DNA of 64,000 nucleotides from Arenicola marina (GCA_964019135.1 OZ025260.1:36995373-37059372); one strand, 5' to 3'. Counted from the stretch's first letter, positions 38,141 to 50,237 are shown. Numbers and translations: made by a program. The notes: a model not told the origin generated them from the sequence alone.

Positions 38141-40620
38141 TCACTTATAAAGCGCTGACAATCTGGTAAAAAACACGTTGACAAATCGTTTGAGCGTCAT
38201 GTAGCTGTAAGCCATTGCTTCTATCGTGTCGGTAGGACAAGTCACTACAGACAAATGGATTTCCTCAGACATAACGCTGGGATAAAGAGCGACGAAATGG
38301 CATACGAAAGACGGCAGTAAGGTGTGGGTTAACTGAAGCGCGGGTTGATACAGCCGGTGTAACGATCGCTCCCCCAGGTCACCGAGAACGCATTTCAAGC
38401 GCGGCAGGTATTCGGCAACGATCCCCTCGTAGAAGGCGGCGGCTCTCACTTCAACAGCACCCTGAAACAACGTACAAGCGTAGATAGATAATTTACATGT
38501 TTCGATTTAATTGATATTTCGATTTACTTTTTTTTAAATTTAAATGTGACAATTATAATAATTTTAATGACTATGCTCCTCCCAGCACCCACCACTCTCA
38601 TAATGTCTATGCTGCTCCTTTAGCATTCACCACTCTCATACTGACTCGTGCTCCTCCATTTACTCTCTCCACTCTAACAATGACTCTTTCTCCTCCATTT
38701 AATCTCTCCATTCTAACAATGACTCTTGCTCCTCCACTTACTCTCTCCACTCTAACAATGACTCTTTCTCCTCCATTTAATCTCTCCATTCTAAAAATGA
38801 CACTTGCTCCTCTTTACTCTCTCCACTCTAACAATGACTCTTTCTTCTCCATTTAATCTCTCCATTCTAACAATGACTCTTGCTCCTCTTTACTCTCTCC
38901 ACTCTAACAATGACTCTTTCTCCTCCATTTAATCTCTCCATTCTAACAATGACTCTTGCTCCTCTATTTAATCTCTCCACTCTAACAATGACTCTTGCTT
39001 CTCTATTTAATCTCTCCACTCTAACAATGACTCTTGCTTCTCTATTTAATCTCTCCATTCTAACAATGACTCTTGCTTCTCTATTTAATCTCTCCACTCT
39101 AACAATGACTCTTGCTTCTCTATTTAATCTCTCCACTCTAACAATGACTCTTGCTTCTCTATTTAATCTCTCCACTCTAACAATGACTCTTGCTTCTCTA
39201 TTTAATCTCTCCACTTTAACAATGACTCTTGCTTCTCTATTTAATCTCTCCACTCTAACAATGACTCTTGCTTCTCTATTTAATCTCTCCACTCTAACAA
39301 TGACTCTTGCTTCTCTATTTAATCTCTCCACTCTAACAATGACTCTTGCTTCTCTATTTAATCTCTCCACTCTAACAATGACTCTTGCTTCTCTATTTAA
39401 TCTCTCCACTCTAACAATGACTCTTGCTTCTCTATTTAATCTCTCCACTCTAACAACGGGTCATTATCTGTTAGTACTCTACATTGTTCTCCGGCACGCG
39501 CATGGGTTACCTCGCTCAGGCTCAGCGTTCCGTTAACAGGGACAGCGAAGTCCTCCAGGAGTGGCTGGATCTCGCGGTCCGAGAGCATGGTTTCACATAG
39601 CAGCCGGCGGTGCTGCAAAATTCAACGAGGAAACAAATCGTCAACAGTGATGTTTACTGACGACACAGCCAGAGTTGATAAAACCTAGCCACTCTCTCTA
39701 ACAGACTCACGATACAGGTAATTAACTGACGACACATCTCATCATATGCAACGCGCTAAGCACCCTCGCAGTAGGCGAACTTATGATCAACAATTCATGA
39801 GTTCATGGTCTCCTAAAAGCGACTCATGCGTCATTTCCGTCCCTGGGTGATCTATAAAATGGACAATTCAATCTTATTGACAGCGATAAAGCACGATTGC
39901 TTACCAGTTTCCGTTCCAGGCGTCGAGCCTGGCGCCGCAGGTGTCTCAGGAGAGGAGCCGTCCTGGCATAGTCAAGGCGACTATCCAGACACCGCCAGCT
40001 CTCCACAGTGTCACAGGCCGTCACGGCATTGGTCGTCCGGGTAGAGATCGCCAGTATCCCGATGGCTGCAGTAATAACAGGTCATATAGAGAGGGGTCCG
40101 GAACACATTCAACCTTCATTTCACAAAGCATCGTAATGTTTGCTCATATCATGTTGTATGGCAAAGATAATGAGGAAAGACAAAGCATGGATATCCTGCA
40201 AATATTTGGCTGATATTGTTTGGAGACGAACGGCGTGAAGATAAGCAGGTGTACTGACATATTCCTTATATATTACCACTCATTGTCGTCAATGTTAGAT
40301 AAGACGTCAAATAATGCACGCTCATGTAAACTGTAAACCATATCGCCCTGACACTCCAGGAGGGCGGATGGTTATGTATGTCGTCGTGAAAGCAACGGAA
40401 TTAAATGAAATGCAATGCGGGTGTTGTTCGCCGCTCTTGCTCAGATGAAGCCTCCATTGAGAACCCTCCTCCCGGGACAATAAACTTCGATGAAACTTGC
40501 CCCCGGATGCAGGTGCCAGTGTATAAACGGAATTAAAAGCTTAGTATTAAAGCACAACACCTTACCTATGACAAGCGTTACCGCCCCGGTTATGTTGAAG
40601 CGCAATGCCGCAGGAAACAT
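38141..40620 (-). CDS. Small secreted helix-rich protein, cytokine-like (copy B, altered C-terminus)
   Basis: Exons 40620-40566, 40065-39905, 39612-39511 and 38461-38141 duplicate the gene at 26848-29323 with the same splice sites and phases. The first three exons encode the same residues; one visible change at 39977 is synonymous. In the last exon the T-run before the end is one base longer (plus strand ctggtaaaaaacacg near 38162-38176 versus ctggtaaaaacacg in copy A). This shifts the frame inside the final predicted helix and gives a different, shorter end (...NVFFTRLSALYK) lacking the last cysteine. The protein is 212 residues. It could be a functional variant, a decaying copy or a homopolymer sequencing error. 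Confidence 0.65.
38584..39454. repeat. Minisatellite, 39-bp unit (copy B)
   Basis: Counterpart of 27300-28170 in the last intron of copy B of the cytokine-like gene, with the same unit count and a few base differences. Confidence 0.95.
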
Positions 40621-41344
40621 CTTGTGATCGTGTTGCTTACGGTGCCACGGCTGGGTAAGTCTCTTCGGCAGGACAGTTTCGGAATTATTGGAAGTCACCC
40701 ACAGCATCGCTTATATAGGCCATTATTGAGGAAACATCGTCTGGGAAAATCGCCGCATATGGAAGATCTGGGAAAATCTGGGGACATATCTACAGGAGCG
40801 ATGTGCTCTTTAATTTACGGTGGGATGGGGAGAGGAGGATGCCAGTTGGGGTGGGGCGGATGGGGGCGGGACTGTAAGTCCAGTCATCTGGAACGGGAAA
40901 GTAGGAACAGAAACTACCCAACCGCCCCAGGTAAGAAGGGTTTAATCTGCTGACTTTGCATGACTCACAAAACCACGGCGAGATGTGATGGTTATGGACT
41001 TCAGGTGTGCTGTCTTGTTGGAAGCGATGCCATCAATCTAAGAGACCGCATGACGACCCCAGGGCGCAGGCCGGACAGGCAAGAAATCAATAGTGAACAC
41101 ACTGCCGACTTGGGGGTATTCCCAATGGGAGGCAGTTTACATCGGTGGCCATAATTAACATATGTAGGGAAACAGGGTAGTCGGGGGAAGGGCGCGAGGG
41201 GAAAGAGTGGAGGGCTGGGCCAGGGGGGAGGGGGGAGGATATCTTTTCTCTAGAGGGGGAGTAATATGTACCGGGTAAATACCCAGTGATTGCAACTAAA
41301 GTAACATTCGTCAAGACGTTTTTACCCAATGTAACGGGCACTAA

Positions 41345-41447
41345 AGGGACTTTCTATTGCTCCAGTGATTAGCGGGCTGAGCTGCACAACAACGTTGGGT
41401 CGCTCCCTGGCGCCGGCATCAGGGGCAAGTTTCATTAAACGCCCTCT
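41345..41447 (+). mobile_element. tRNA-derived SINE-like insertion (copy B)
   Basis: Duplicate of the insertion at 30048-30150, with one base change near the A-box region (ccagtgatt versus ccagtggtt). Confidence 0.45.
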
Positions 41448-41666
41448 TTTCTTTATCTCGGAAAAGAAAGTTTCGCCACCCGAAGTAACAAAAGACATAA
41501 ATGTTTACTTCTAGCGTCAGATGGAGTTTATTTGCGTGTAACCACTTAACAATATTTGAAAAACATTGTGAAATATTTATTTCCGCACATATGCAAATTG
41601 ACAACCGCCAACAAGCCAAGCGGTCAGGTCATAACGAAACTGCGACATGATCCGTCTCATCTGTCT

Positions 41667-43685
41667 CTCCCGACATAACCACCGAGCCTTGATGAACCTA
41701 TGACTGTGTGGTTTAGATGACACTAAGACTTGATGAATGCTAATTGTCTCTCCCGACATAACCACCGAGCCATGATGAACCTATGACTGTGTGGTTTAGA
41801 TGACACTAAGACTTGATGAATGCTAATTGTCTCTCCCGACATAACCACCGAGCCATGATGAACCTATGACTATGTGGTTTAGACGACACTAAGACTTGAT
41901 GAATGCTAATTGTCTCTCCCGACATAACCACCGAGCCATGATGAACCTATGACTATGTGGTTTAGACGACACTAAGACTTGATGAATGCTAATTGTCTCT
42001 CCCGATAAAAACCACCGAGCCATGATGAACCTATGACTGTGTGGTTTAGACGACACTAAGACTTGATGAATGCTAATTGTCTCTCCCGACATAACCACCG
42101 AGCCTTGATGAATCTATGACTGTGTGGTTTAGACGACACTAACACTTGATGAATGTTAATTGTCTCTCCCGACATAACCACCGAGCCTTGATGAACCTAT
42201 GACTGTGTGGTTTAGACGACACTAAGACTTGATTAATGCTAATTGTCTCTCCCGACATAACCACCGAGCCTTGATGAACCTATGACTGTGTGGTTTAGAC
42301 GACACAAACACTTGATGAATGTTAATTGTCTCTCCCGACATAACCACCGAGCCATGATGAACCTATGACTGTGTGGTTTAGACGACACTAAGACTTGATG
42401 AATGCTAATTGTCTCTCCCGACATAACCACCGAGCCTTGATGAACCTATGACTATGTGGTTTAGACGACACTAAGACTTGATGAATGCTAATTGTCTCTC
42501 CCGATATAACCACCGAGCCATGATGAACCTATGACTGTGTGGTTTAGACGACACTAAGACTTGATGAATGCTAATTGTCTCTCCCGACATAACCACCGAG
42601 CCTTGATGAACCTATGACTGTGTGGTTTAGACGACACTAAGATTTGATGAATGTTAATTGTCTCTACCGATATAACCACCGAGCCATGATGAACCTATGA
42701 CTGTGTGGTTTAGACGACACTAAGACTTGATGAATGCTAATTGTCTCTCCTGACATAACCACCGAGCCATGATGAACCTATGACTGTGTGGTTTAGATGA
42801 CACTAAGACTTGATGAATGCTAATTGTCTCTCCCGACATAACCACCGAGCCATGATGAACCTATGACTATGTGGTTTAGACGACACTAAGACTTGATGAA
42901 TGCTAATTGTCTCTCCCGACATAACCACCGAGCCTTGATGAATCTATGACTGTGTGGTTTAGACGACACTAAGACTTGATGAATGTTAATTGTCTCTCCC
43001 GACATAACCACCGAGCCTTGATGAACCTATGACTGTGTGGTTTAGACGACACTAAGACTTGATGAATGCTAATTGTCTCTCCCGACATAACCACCGAGCC
43101 TTGATGAACCTATGACTGTGTGGTTTAGACGACACTAACACTTGATGAATGTTAATTGTCTCTCCCGACATAACCACCGAGCCATGATGAACCTATGACT
43201 GTGTGGTTTAGACGACACTAAGACTTGATGAATGCTAATTGTCTCTCCCGACATAACCACCGAGCCTTGATGAACCTATGACTGTGTGGTTTAGACGACA
43301 CTAAGACTTGATGAATGTTAATTGTCTCTACCGATATAACCACCGAGCCATGATGAACCTATGACTGTGTGGTTTAGACGACACTAAGACTTGATGAATG
43401 CTAATTGTATCTCCCGACATAACCACCGAGCCTTGATGAACCTATGACTGTGTGGTTTAGACGACACTAACACTTGATGAATGCTAATTGTCTCTCCCGA
43501 CATAACCACCGAGCCTTGATGAACCTATGACTGTGTGGTTTAGACGACACTAAGACTTGATGAATGCTAATTGTCTCTCCCGACATAACCACCGAGCCTT
43601 GATGAACCTATGACTATGTGGTTTAGACGACACTAAGACTTGATGAATGCTAATTGTCTCTCCCGATATAACCACCGAGCCATGA
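41667..43685. repeat. Minisatellite, 83-bp unit, about 24 copies (copy B, original right border)
   Basis: Same unit as 30370-31359 and about twice as long. Variant units (AGCCTTG versus AGCCATG; ATGTTAAT versus ATGCTAAT; TACCGATATAAC) occur in similar order in both arrays, so the variant pattern could be used to reconstruct the break. The last, broken unit abuts the 3' end of the UBL-UBA exon. Confidence 0.97.
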
Positions 43686-43740
43686 GGACTTGATGCGGCT
43701 TGATGTGGTTGAGACGTGGCGGGATCCCATTGTGCAGGCT

Positions 43741-44617
43741 TCAAGTGTCCGACTTATCCGCGGCCAGTAGCATGGCCTCGACGAGGTCGCCGTGCGCGGC
43801 CCGCAGACAGCGGATCGCCACGTTTCTGCTGATGGACAGCTGCCTGAGCATGACGTCAATATCCCGGACGTCCAGTCCCTCCTCGGCCTCGGACCGCTCC
43901 CCGAGGGCCAGGAAGACCGCCCCGGGGGTCAGCAACACCCCCAGGTCATCAGCCGCACTGACGACCTTGCCCTTGTGAATCAACTTCATGGCGTCCGGCG
44001 GTATTTGGACGGACCTGGATATGGTCCTTGCTATGTCTGTCCCGCTCATGCCTTTCCGGAGTGAGATGGGAAATCTCATGTTGTGCGCCCTAACCGTAAT
44101 TGCGACAGCGGTGCCAGAGTTCTTTCTATTATCATCACTATCATCATTATCATCAGCATTATTGATATGATTATTTGAGACGGAGACAGTTGATGGGGCG
44201 GTACTCGGAGGAGTGTTGTTACCAGGCGAATCGTTCATCTTGATCGTCGAACGCCTCAGTGCCAGAGAAAAATCAACGAAACCCGGAGTTTTGTCTTTAC
44301 ACGGGTGCTTGTCGTCCATGCCGGAGGGTGGCTTCCCGTGTTTCTTCAGGCTGGGATGGTCGATGTCAGGTGGATCGCCCCCCGTAGGCCACGCCAACGT
44401 CGACCTGTCCGGGGCGCTATCGACCTCGGACGCCTGGCGTACCGGGGAGTTGTACCCACCCCTGTTGCGCACGATGTCCGTCGGAGAGTCGTGACCGGGA
44501 AGCCAATCCTTGCAGCCGGTACGAGAAACATTCTCAAGGTCAAAGGTCAAAGGTTGATCCTCATTATGGAGGGGCGGATGGCGCGGGAGGCCATCCTGCA
44601 TCGTGGCGTCTTTATCC
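43741..44617 (-). CDS. Ubiquitin-like plus HYPK/NAC-type UBA domain protein (last or only exon)
   Basis: An open frame of 286 codons runs from the ATG at 44601 to the stop at 43741. It extends a few codons upstream (DKDAT) to a possible acceptor (TGTTCACAG) near 44618, so it may be a terminal exon with 5' exons elsewhere. Residues 1-160 are polar and disordered-looking (Asn/Asp-rich NNADDNDDSDDN). Residues about 165-235 look like a ubiquitin fold (ITVRAHNMRFPISL..., with MKLIHKGKVV matching the LI-x2-GK motif). Residues about 243-280 (RDIDVMLRQLSISRNVAIRC, then GDLVEAMLLA) match the UBA of HYPK and NAC-alpha, which bind nascent chains or the NatA complex. No Gly-Gly end is present, so it is not a conjugated modifier. 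A role as ubiquitin/proteasome adaptor or chaperone cofactor is inferred. Confidence 0.7.
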
Positions 44618-44767
44618 TGTGAACAGTCTGCCCTGTGACGGGGCCAGTCCCCCTGCTGGCAGGCCCGAGAACTGAAATTTAAAAAGAAAACAACATGGGT
44701 GTTTAGGTACTTTTGTGTATATATGTATATATATACATAGATTATCTATTTCTAGCAAGTTTAATGG

Positions 44768-44910
44768 GAGCCTCTCTTGTTCAGTTGGTAAGCGGGTTGA
44801 GCTTCAGACCAAGAGGTCCACGGTTCTGAACCCCCGCTATCAGCACCCCCCTCCCCCCCCCCCTCTTCCTGGCGCCGAGGCCTGTATAATCTTCATGTGC
44901 AGTGGGGCAG
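44768..44910 (+). mobile_element. tRNA-derived SINE-like insertion
   Basis: gggagcctctcttgttCAGTTGGTAAGCGGG resembles an A box and CACGGTTCTGAACCCC a B box. A C-run and ctggcgccgaggcctgtataatcttc follow. It is the clearest tRNA-like head in the window, but the cloverleaf is degraded. Confidence 0.6.
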
Positions 44911-45799
44911 ACCTGAAACACCAAGATTTCTATCTTAACCTCGTTCCATGTTAGCGTGGAATGCATTGTTCTCGTTGAGAGGATTCATTAGGATGCGCAA
45001 AAAAACGCCCGCATTTTATTGAGAGGATCTAGTCCAGAACGCAAATGGTACCAAAGATTGGCAAAGCGAGGACCGAGCAAGGAGGACAAGTTGCATTTCA
45101 AGTGCAGAAAAAACACCAACTTTCTATTGACAGAATTTCTTCCGATATGCCATAAGTTTCGCAAAAACAATAGTATAATAACGTCTTAGTTAGAACAAGC
45201 AATCATATCAGGAGCACTGCACACAAAGCTGGACCGAATTTCGGGTTTATGCGGTCGTAAAGTCTCTGATTTTGAGAATGAAAGCTACCTATCAAATAGG
45301 AACTTAGCAGCGACAGAACTAGAAACCAGAGCTTTAAACAATATTTCAAAAAAATATACTAGAATGTATGGATATCACATGATATTTTTCATCACCATCC
45401 AAGTCGCTGGGTCAAAATGGGGTCATGTATGGTGTATGACACGGCCTACTTTATGAAGCGCATTGCTCGATGTCTTCAACTACTTGCATTATACCAGCAT
45501 TTCATCGTTTTGGATATCGGTTTGGCTGTGGATTTCGCTTCTCGTGAAACAGACTCAGTCCCCTTCCCCACGCACCCCTCCCCCGCCTCTTTGCTCCCCG
45601 CCTGAGGTCAGCCAATATCCGGCGTTCCGTCCCCGCGGCCCATGCTGTTGATGCCGCTATATATATATATATATAGTGCATCGATTTCTGCGGAGGGCAA
45701 ACAATAGCTCTCTCATCCGCTGAGACATAACCACCAGACGCGTCATAACAAGGAAACCAAGAGCGCGGATTGGAATTAGTGCACTCTTACTAAATTATA
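44911..45799. other. Spacer with no recognised gene
   Basis: AT-rich sequence with a (TA)n run near 45659-45675. No exon or element was recognised. Confidence 0.5.
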
Positions 45800-46680
45800 T
45801 CAATGATATAACCATGCGGCGATATATTCTCGGCCATTAAGGCAGTTATCTTACTATATTGTCATTCAATGATATAACCATGCGGCGATATATTCTCGGG
45901 CATTAAGGCAGTTATCCTGCTATATGGTCATTCAATGATGTAACCATGCGGAGATATATTCCCGGGCATTAAGGCAGTTATCCTGCTTTATTGTCATACA
46001 ATGATATAACCATGCGGAGATATATTGCCGGACATTAAGGTAGTTATCTTGCTATATTGTCATTCAAGGATATAAGCATGCGGAGATATATTCCCGGGCA
46101 TTAAGGCAGTTATCCTGCTTTATTGTCATACAATGATATAACCATGCGGAGATATATTGCCGGACATTAAGGTAGTTATCTTGCTATATTGTCATTCAAG
46201 GATATAAGCATGCGGAGATATATTCCCGGGCATTAAGGCAGTTATCCTGCTTTATTGTCATACAATGATATAACCATGCGGAGATATATTGCCGGACATT
46301 AAGGTAGTTATCTTGCTATATTGTCATTCAAGGATATAAGCATGCGGAGATATATTCCCGGGCATTAAGGCAGTTATCCTGCTTTATTGTCATACAATGA
46401 TATAACCATGCGGAGATATATTGCCGGACATTAAGATAGTTATCTTGCTATATTGTCATTCAAGGATATAACCATGCGGAGATATTTTCCCGGGCATTAA
46501 GGCAGTTATCCTGATTTATTGTCATACAATGATATAACCATGCGGGGATATATTCCCGGGCATTAAGGCAGTTATCTTACTATATTGTCATTCAAGGATA
46601 TAACCATGCGGAGATATATTGCCGGGTATTAAGGCAGTTATCCTGCTATATTGTCATTCAATGATATAATCATGCGGCAA
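45800..46680. repeat. Minisatellite, 66-bp unit with 132-bp higher-order repeat
   Basis: About 13 units of 66 bp contain ATATAACCATGCGG.GATAT and CATTAAGGCAGTTATC. In the middle, two unit types alternate (GGATATAAGCATGCGGAG with TTCCCGGGCA; TGATATAACCATGCGGAG with TTGCCGGACA), and this 132-bp dimer repeats about four times. Confidence 0.95.
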
Positions 46681-47167
46681 AATGGCAATATGAGGATGGG
46701 CGAGAGATTTTGTCCAGCAATTATTGTTGCAACACCAAGGAACATGATCGGTAACTAGGTAAACGGGAGCAGACTCTGCATCTCGCCCTAGTTCTTGATC
46801 TAGTTGCACACTTTAGAACTCCCATCCAGGACAAAAAGGCCAATGGCTCCAACGCGAAAATACCAAAAGATTTCAAAAAAATGTGCTGGTTATAGTAAAA
46901 ATTAGAAAAATAAACGGTCTGGTCTTTCCATATGTTTAAAAGTAGATCGTTCCAGATCCGTCAAGTAAAGTGAATTTAGGCTCTGACGGGGCGGTTAAAG
47001 GTCGCCTCAAACACCAATTCATTCATTCTCTATTTAAAAGTCGCAGAATTTGTCAACATCGATGATTTGCCTTAAACTACAACGCTTTCAACGCATCGGA
47101 CGGACCACATGCATTATGGAGACATAGGAATAATACAAAAGTTTTATCTTCTTCTAGAGCGTTCATG
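46681..47167. other. Spacer with no recognised gene
   Basis: No coding exon, element or RNA was recognised between the 66-bp array and the inverted-repeat element. Confidence 0.5.
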
Positions 47168-47492
47168 TAGCCCGTAGGTACAAAGTAGAGGCGCACTCTT
47201 GATGAAGCTGCGCTCTGCAGATCAGAGTTCTGATCTGCAGAGCGCAGCTGTGATCTGCAGGGCGCAGCTTTGATCTGCATGGCACAGCTGTGATCTGCAT
47301 GGCGCAGCTGTGATCTGCATGGCGCAGCTGTGATCTGCATGGCGCAGCTGTGATCTGCAGGGCGCAGCTGAGATCTGCAGGGCGCAGCTGTGATGTGCAG
47401 GGCGCAGCTGTGATCTGCATAGCGCAGCTGTGATGTGCAGGGCGCAGCTCCAGCTCCATCAAGAATGCGTCTCTACTTTGTACCCATGGGCC
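47168..47492. mobile_element. Short inverted-repeat element with a 20-bp tandem core
   Basis: Ends are complementary: left GTACAAAGTAGAGGCGCACT (about 47177) and right CTCTACTTTGTACCCATGGG (about 47471). They enclose about 12 units of 20 bp (TGATCTGCAGGGCGCAGCTG). A near-perfect 42-bp palindrome with a 2-nt centre lies at 47206-47249. The structure suits a MITE or Helitron-related element with tandem-repeat core; there is no coding capacity. Confidence 0.7.
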
Positions 47493-47879
47493 ACAGTATT
47501 AGTTCAACGCAATGTACTGTCTGCTTTCCGATTGGCGCTTACTTGTCGGTGACAATATGTCGTTTGTTTACTTTTGAAAACACAGACATAACGTTACTGC
47601 AGGTTCACCAGGCCAGATATTCTAGTATATTTACATTGTCTAGTGGCGGCATGATATGAGTAGTATTGTCCGGATTGAACAGTCACTGACACGTATAGTC
47701 CCGGACGAACGACGCATACGGAGTGACGCGCCGCGGTCTCACTATCGGCGAAAGACTAGGTAAACACCCAATAACACATTATGTGAGCTAGTTTCTCACG
47801 GGTACCTTGATCATTGTACCTCTGATAATCACCCCGGCGCACATACACGACACACCACCTGTGACCAGATCTGTCAAAC

Positions 47880-48245
47880 AACAACTCACAGTGGGCGGGC
47901 GGACATTTGCTTGGTAACCCCGGTATATCCCCAAGGTAAACCGAATACGCACATTACGCATCGGTTAACCGCCCGACACTGCTTTCACCCGGGTCGGGTG
48001 CGCGCGCATCCATTCGGTATGCCGATGTGTCCCATGCAAGACAGCGCGGGACATTCGGGAGAAGATGGCGGCTGCTTGAAAATAAACCGGACATGATCGG
48101 TGCGAACATTTGGTAAGATATTCGACGTAGCCGGCCGGTCCGGAAGGGTTTGAGTACACCGGGCGGCATACCGGTCCTGGCCCAAAGAGATGCGCCCACT
48201 GTTCCTGCCCTCGACCGTCAAGTATGAAAAGCTGGTGTGGCCACA
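47880..48245. promoter_or_regulatory. CpG-rich segment, possible promoter or 5' exon
   Basis: This stretch is visibly richer in CG dinucleotides than its flanks (cggtatgccg, ggtcgggtgcgcgcgcatcc, agccggccggtccgg). It has open frames of 78-93 codons on the minus strand and an agaagATGGCGG start context on the plus strand. It might be the 5' region of the minus-strand UBL-UBA gene or of a gene to the right. No splice-consistent product could be confirmed. Confidence 0.25.
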
Positions 48246-50237
48246 CTAGGTTGTCTGAAAATTGTTTTATGACTTATAGTCATACACCCAATTTCTTCTA
48301 CTTATATAGTTTAGAAACAAACAAATTTGTTAAAGAAAACACCGATGGTTCAAGAACGAATGCAGTTGAGAACAAATAAGATGGTCCAGGAAAGAAAACA
48401 AGAACATTAAATTTGGGGGAATTTGCTTCTTCTGCTTTCTTGAACTAGATCTACCAGTAGGATGTTTTACCATGACCGGTTCATGTTTGCTTAAAACCGT
48501 TTGTCAGTTAAAGAAAGGTGCCAACTAAAGAATTATTATATGACAAGCTATGTATATAGACTAGGACAAATTAACCATTTGATAAACTCCTAAAGTAAGG
48601 CTCAATTGGAATATTTTTCATTTGTCCTACCAGTTTTTATCATAGACTTATTCTCTAGTGATAGATGCATTGTATTTCATTTAATGTAATATACTTAACC
48701 AAAATAAATAATAATTTAATTACCTTATTGCCATTATACAAAACAAACATATATTTGTAAATTTAATTATAACTATTTTGTCTAACTTAGAAAAGTAGGG
48801 TCAGCATTTCGTGTCTCATATAATATTCTTTTTTTGATATTATACCCTAATGCCATTCTTGTATCTCTTAAATTTGTTCATACAGGAAAACGCATCCTTT
48901 AAAATATTCTCTTGCAAATTTACTTGATATATGGCTTGATCTTGGAGGCATGAACATAATGGGATTATTACATCTATGAGCGAACAATTGCAACACTGCA
49001 GTATATACAGAATTGACCAATGCATTGCCTTTTGCCTTTTGAGATGTCCAAATCTGGTACAAGAAGTGCTTTCAACATCACACTATTTTAATTGGCTATG
49101 GCTATTCATACGGGCCCGTAACAATAAGCTGATTTCCTATAGATACAACCCTAATCATGTGACCGCTACCCCACCCGTATGCTGCCCCTTTACACACTAG
49201 CCAATCAGGGACAAGTCAGGTGATGGTTGAGCCCCCCCCCCCCCACCCCACCCCCTATACAGCACTTGATACTTTTTAAATTGAGGGGAATAATTCCTCA
49301 CATGCCAATAGCAGACTATTGATATGGCACTCGTCTCTATCTATATAGACCAAGGTGAATATAATTCCTTACATACCAATAATATGGCAGACTATTCATA
49401 CAGCACTCAGTTCTAAAGTCCAATTCATTAATGCAGTTCACACTCAGTTTGGCCAATATCTTGGTTGAAATTTGAGTGAGTGCTCAAAAACTTTACAGAC
49501 AGGCTGCAGAACCCAGAGACCTAAATAATTCAATCACACTTTCCTTTCTGTAGCATATGTATGCTTTCTATAATGTCCAAAGTAATCCTGCAAATGATGA
49601 AGCTCAATTGACCACAAATGTCCAAAAGAAAAGCTAAAAGAAGGAGCTCCTGCCTGTTATGACATCTATTGTCTCCATTGTCTGTTTAATGGCTGGTGTT
49701 TGTGGTCAATGGAGCTTCATCATGTGCAAGATTACTTTGGATCTGTTGGATATGAAAGGAAGAATAGATTGGCACATAAAGGAAAGTATGATTGAATTGG
49801 TTGGGTCTCTGGCTCCTGCAGCCTGTCTAAAATTTATTGAGCGCTCACTAAAAAAAAATTCTCAGTGTTTTCTGTTGAATTTGTCCATGGTTTCGCACCA
49901 ATTTTTATTTATTTAACGATGTCCTACAATTTTTTGGAATGCCTGCCTGGTGAGGCTAGTGCCAGGGGGGTGGCTTAAAAAGGGTTATATAATGCTCTAT
50001 AGATCAACAGATTGTTTACCCCTAGCTAACAATAATGCTTGCCATAAATTTGGCAAAGAAATAATTAAACACTTGACCGGTTAGAAAAAAACTTCTCTTC
50101 ATTTTTTCATTTCTTGGGGTAGGGGTGGGGAGGGGGTTTGCTAAACAAAAAAAGGTTACATTAATCTTGCTCCCATATTAGATTAAGACAAATTCTTGCT
50201 CTCATATTACCCAATCAAAATAATATTGCTCCCATTG
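48246..50237. other. AT-rich spacer with no recognised gene
   Basis: There is a C-run near 49232-49256 and short direct repeats around 49270-49420 (aattcctCACATGCCAATA / ccttACATACCAATA). A pair of related fragments around 49495-49640 and 49645-49835 share words in opposite orientation (caaatgatgaagctcaattgaccacaaatg versus its complement), suggesting a diverged inverted repeat. No gene was identified. Confidence 0.45.

Larger units (their letters stand above)
31360..43685 (+). repeat. Tandem segmental duplication, copy B
   Basis: Second copy of the 20251-31359 segment. It differs by two more 87-bp units, a 13-bp indel, a larger 83-bp array (about 24 units) and scattered base changes. Its array is followed by single-copy DNA at about 43685, so copy B keeps the original right border and copy A keeps the original left border. 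Confidence 0.95.

Noticed and set aside
30370..43685. CRISPR-like look of the 83-bp arrays
   Set aside because: The whole 83-bp unit repeats without unique spacers, in an intron-bearing genome; it is a minisatellite.
44533..44550. AGGTCAAAGGTCA-type nuclear-receptor site
   Set aside because: It lies inside the coding exon of the UBL-UBA protein and is better explained as codons.
44768..44845. Functional tRNA gene
   Set aside because: A- and B-box-like words exist, but acceptor and anticodon stems do not pair well and the sequence continues as a SINE-like body.
47954..48246. Overlapping minus-strand frames of 78-93 codons
   Set aside because: Three overlapping frames in a CpG-rich stretch with no domain; noted only as possible promoter or 5' exon.
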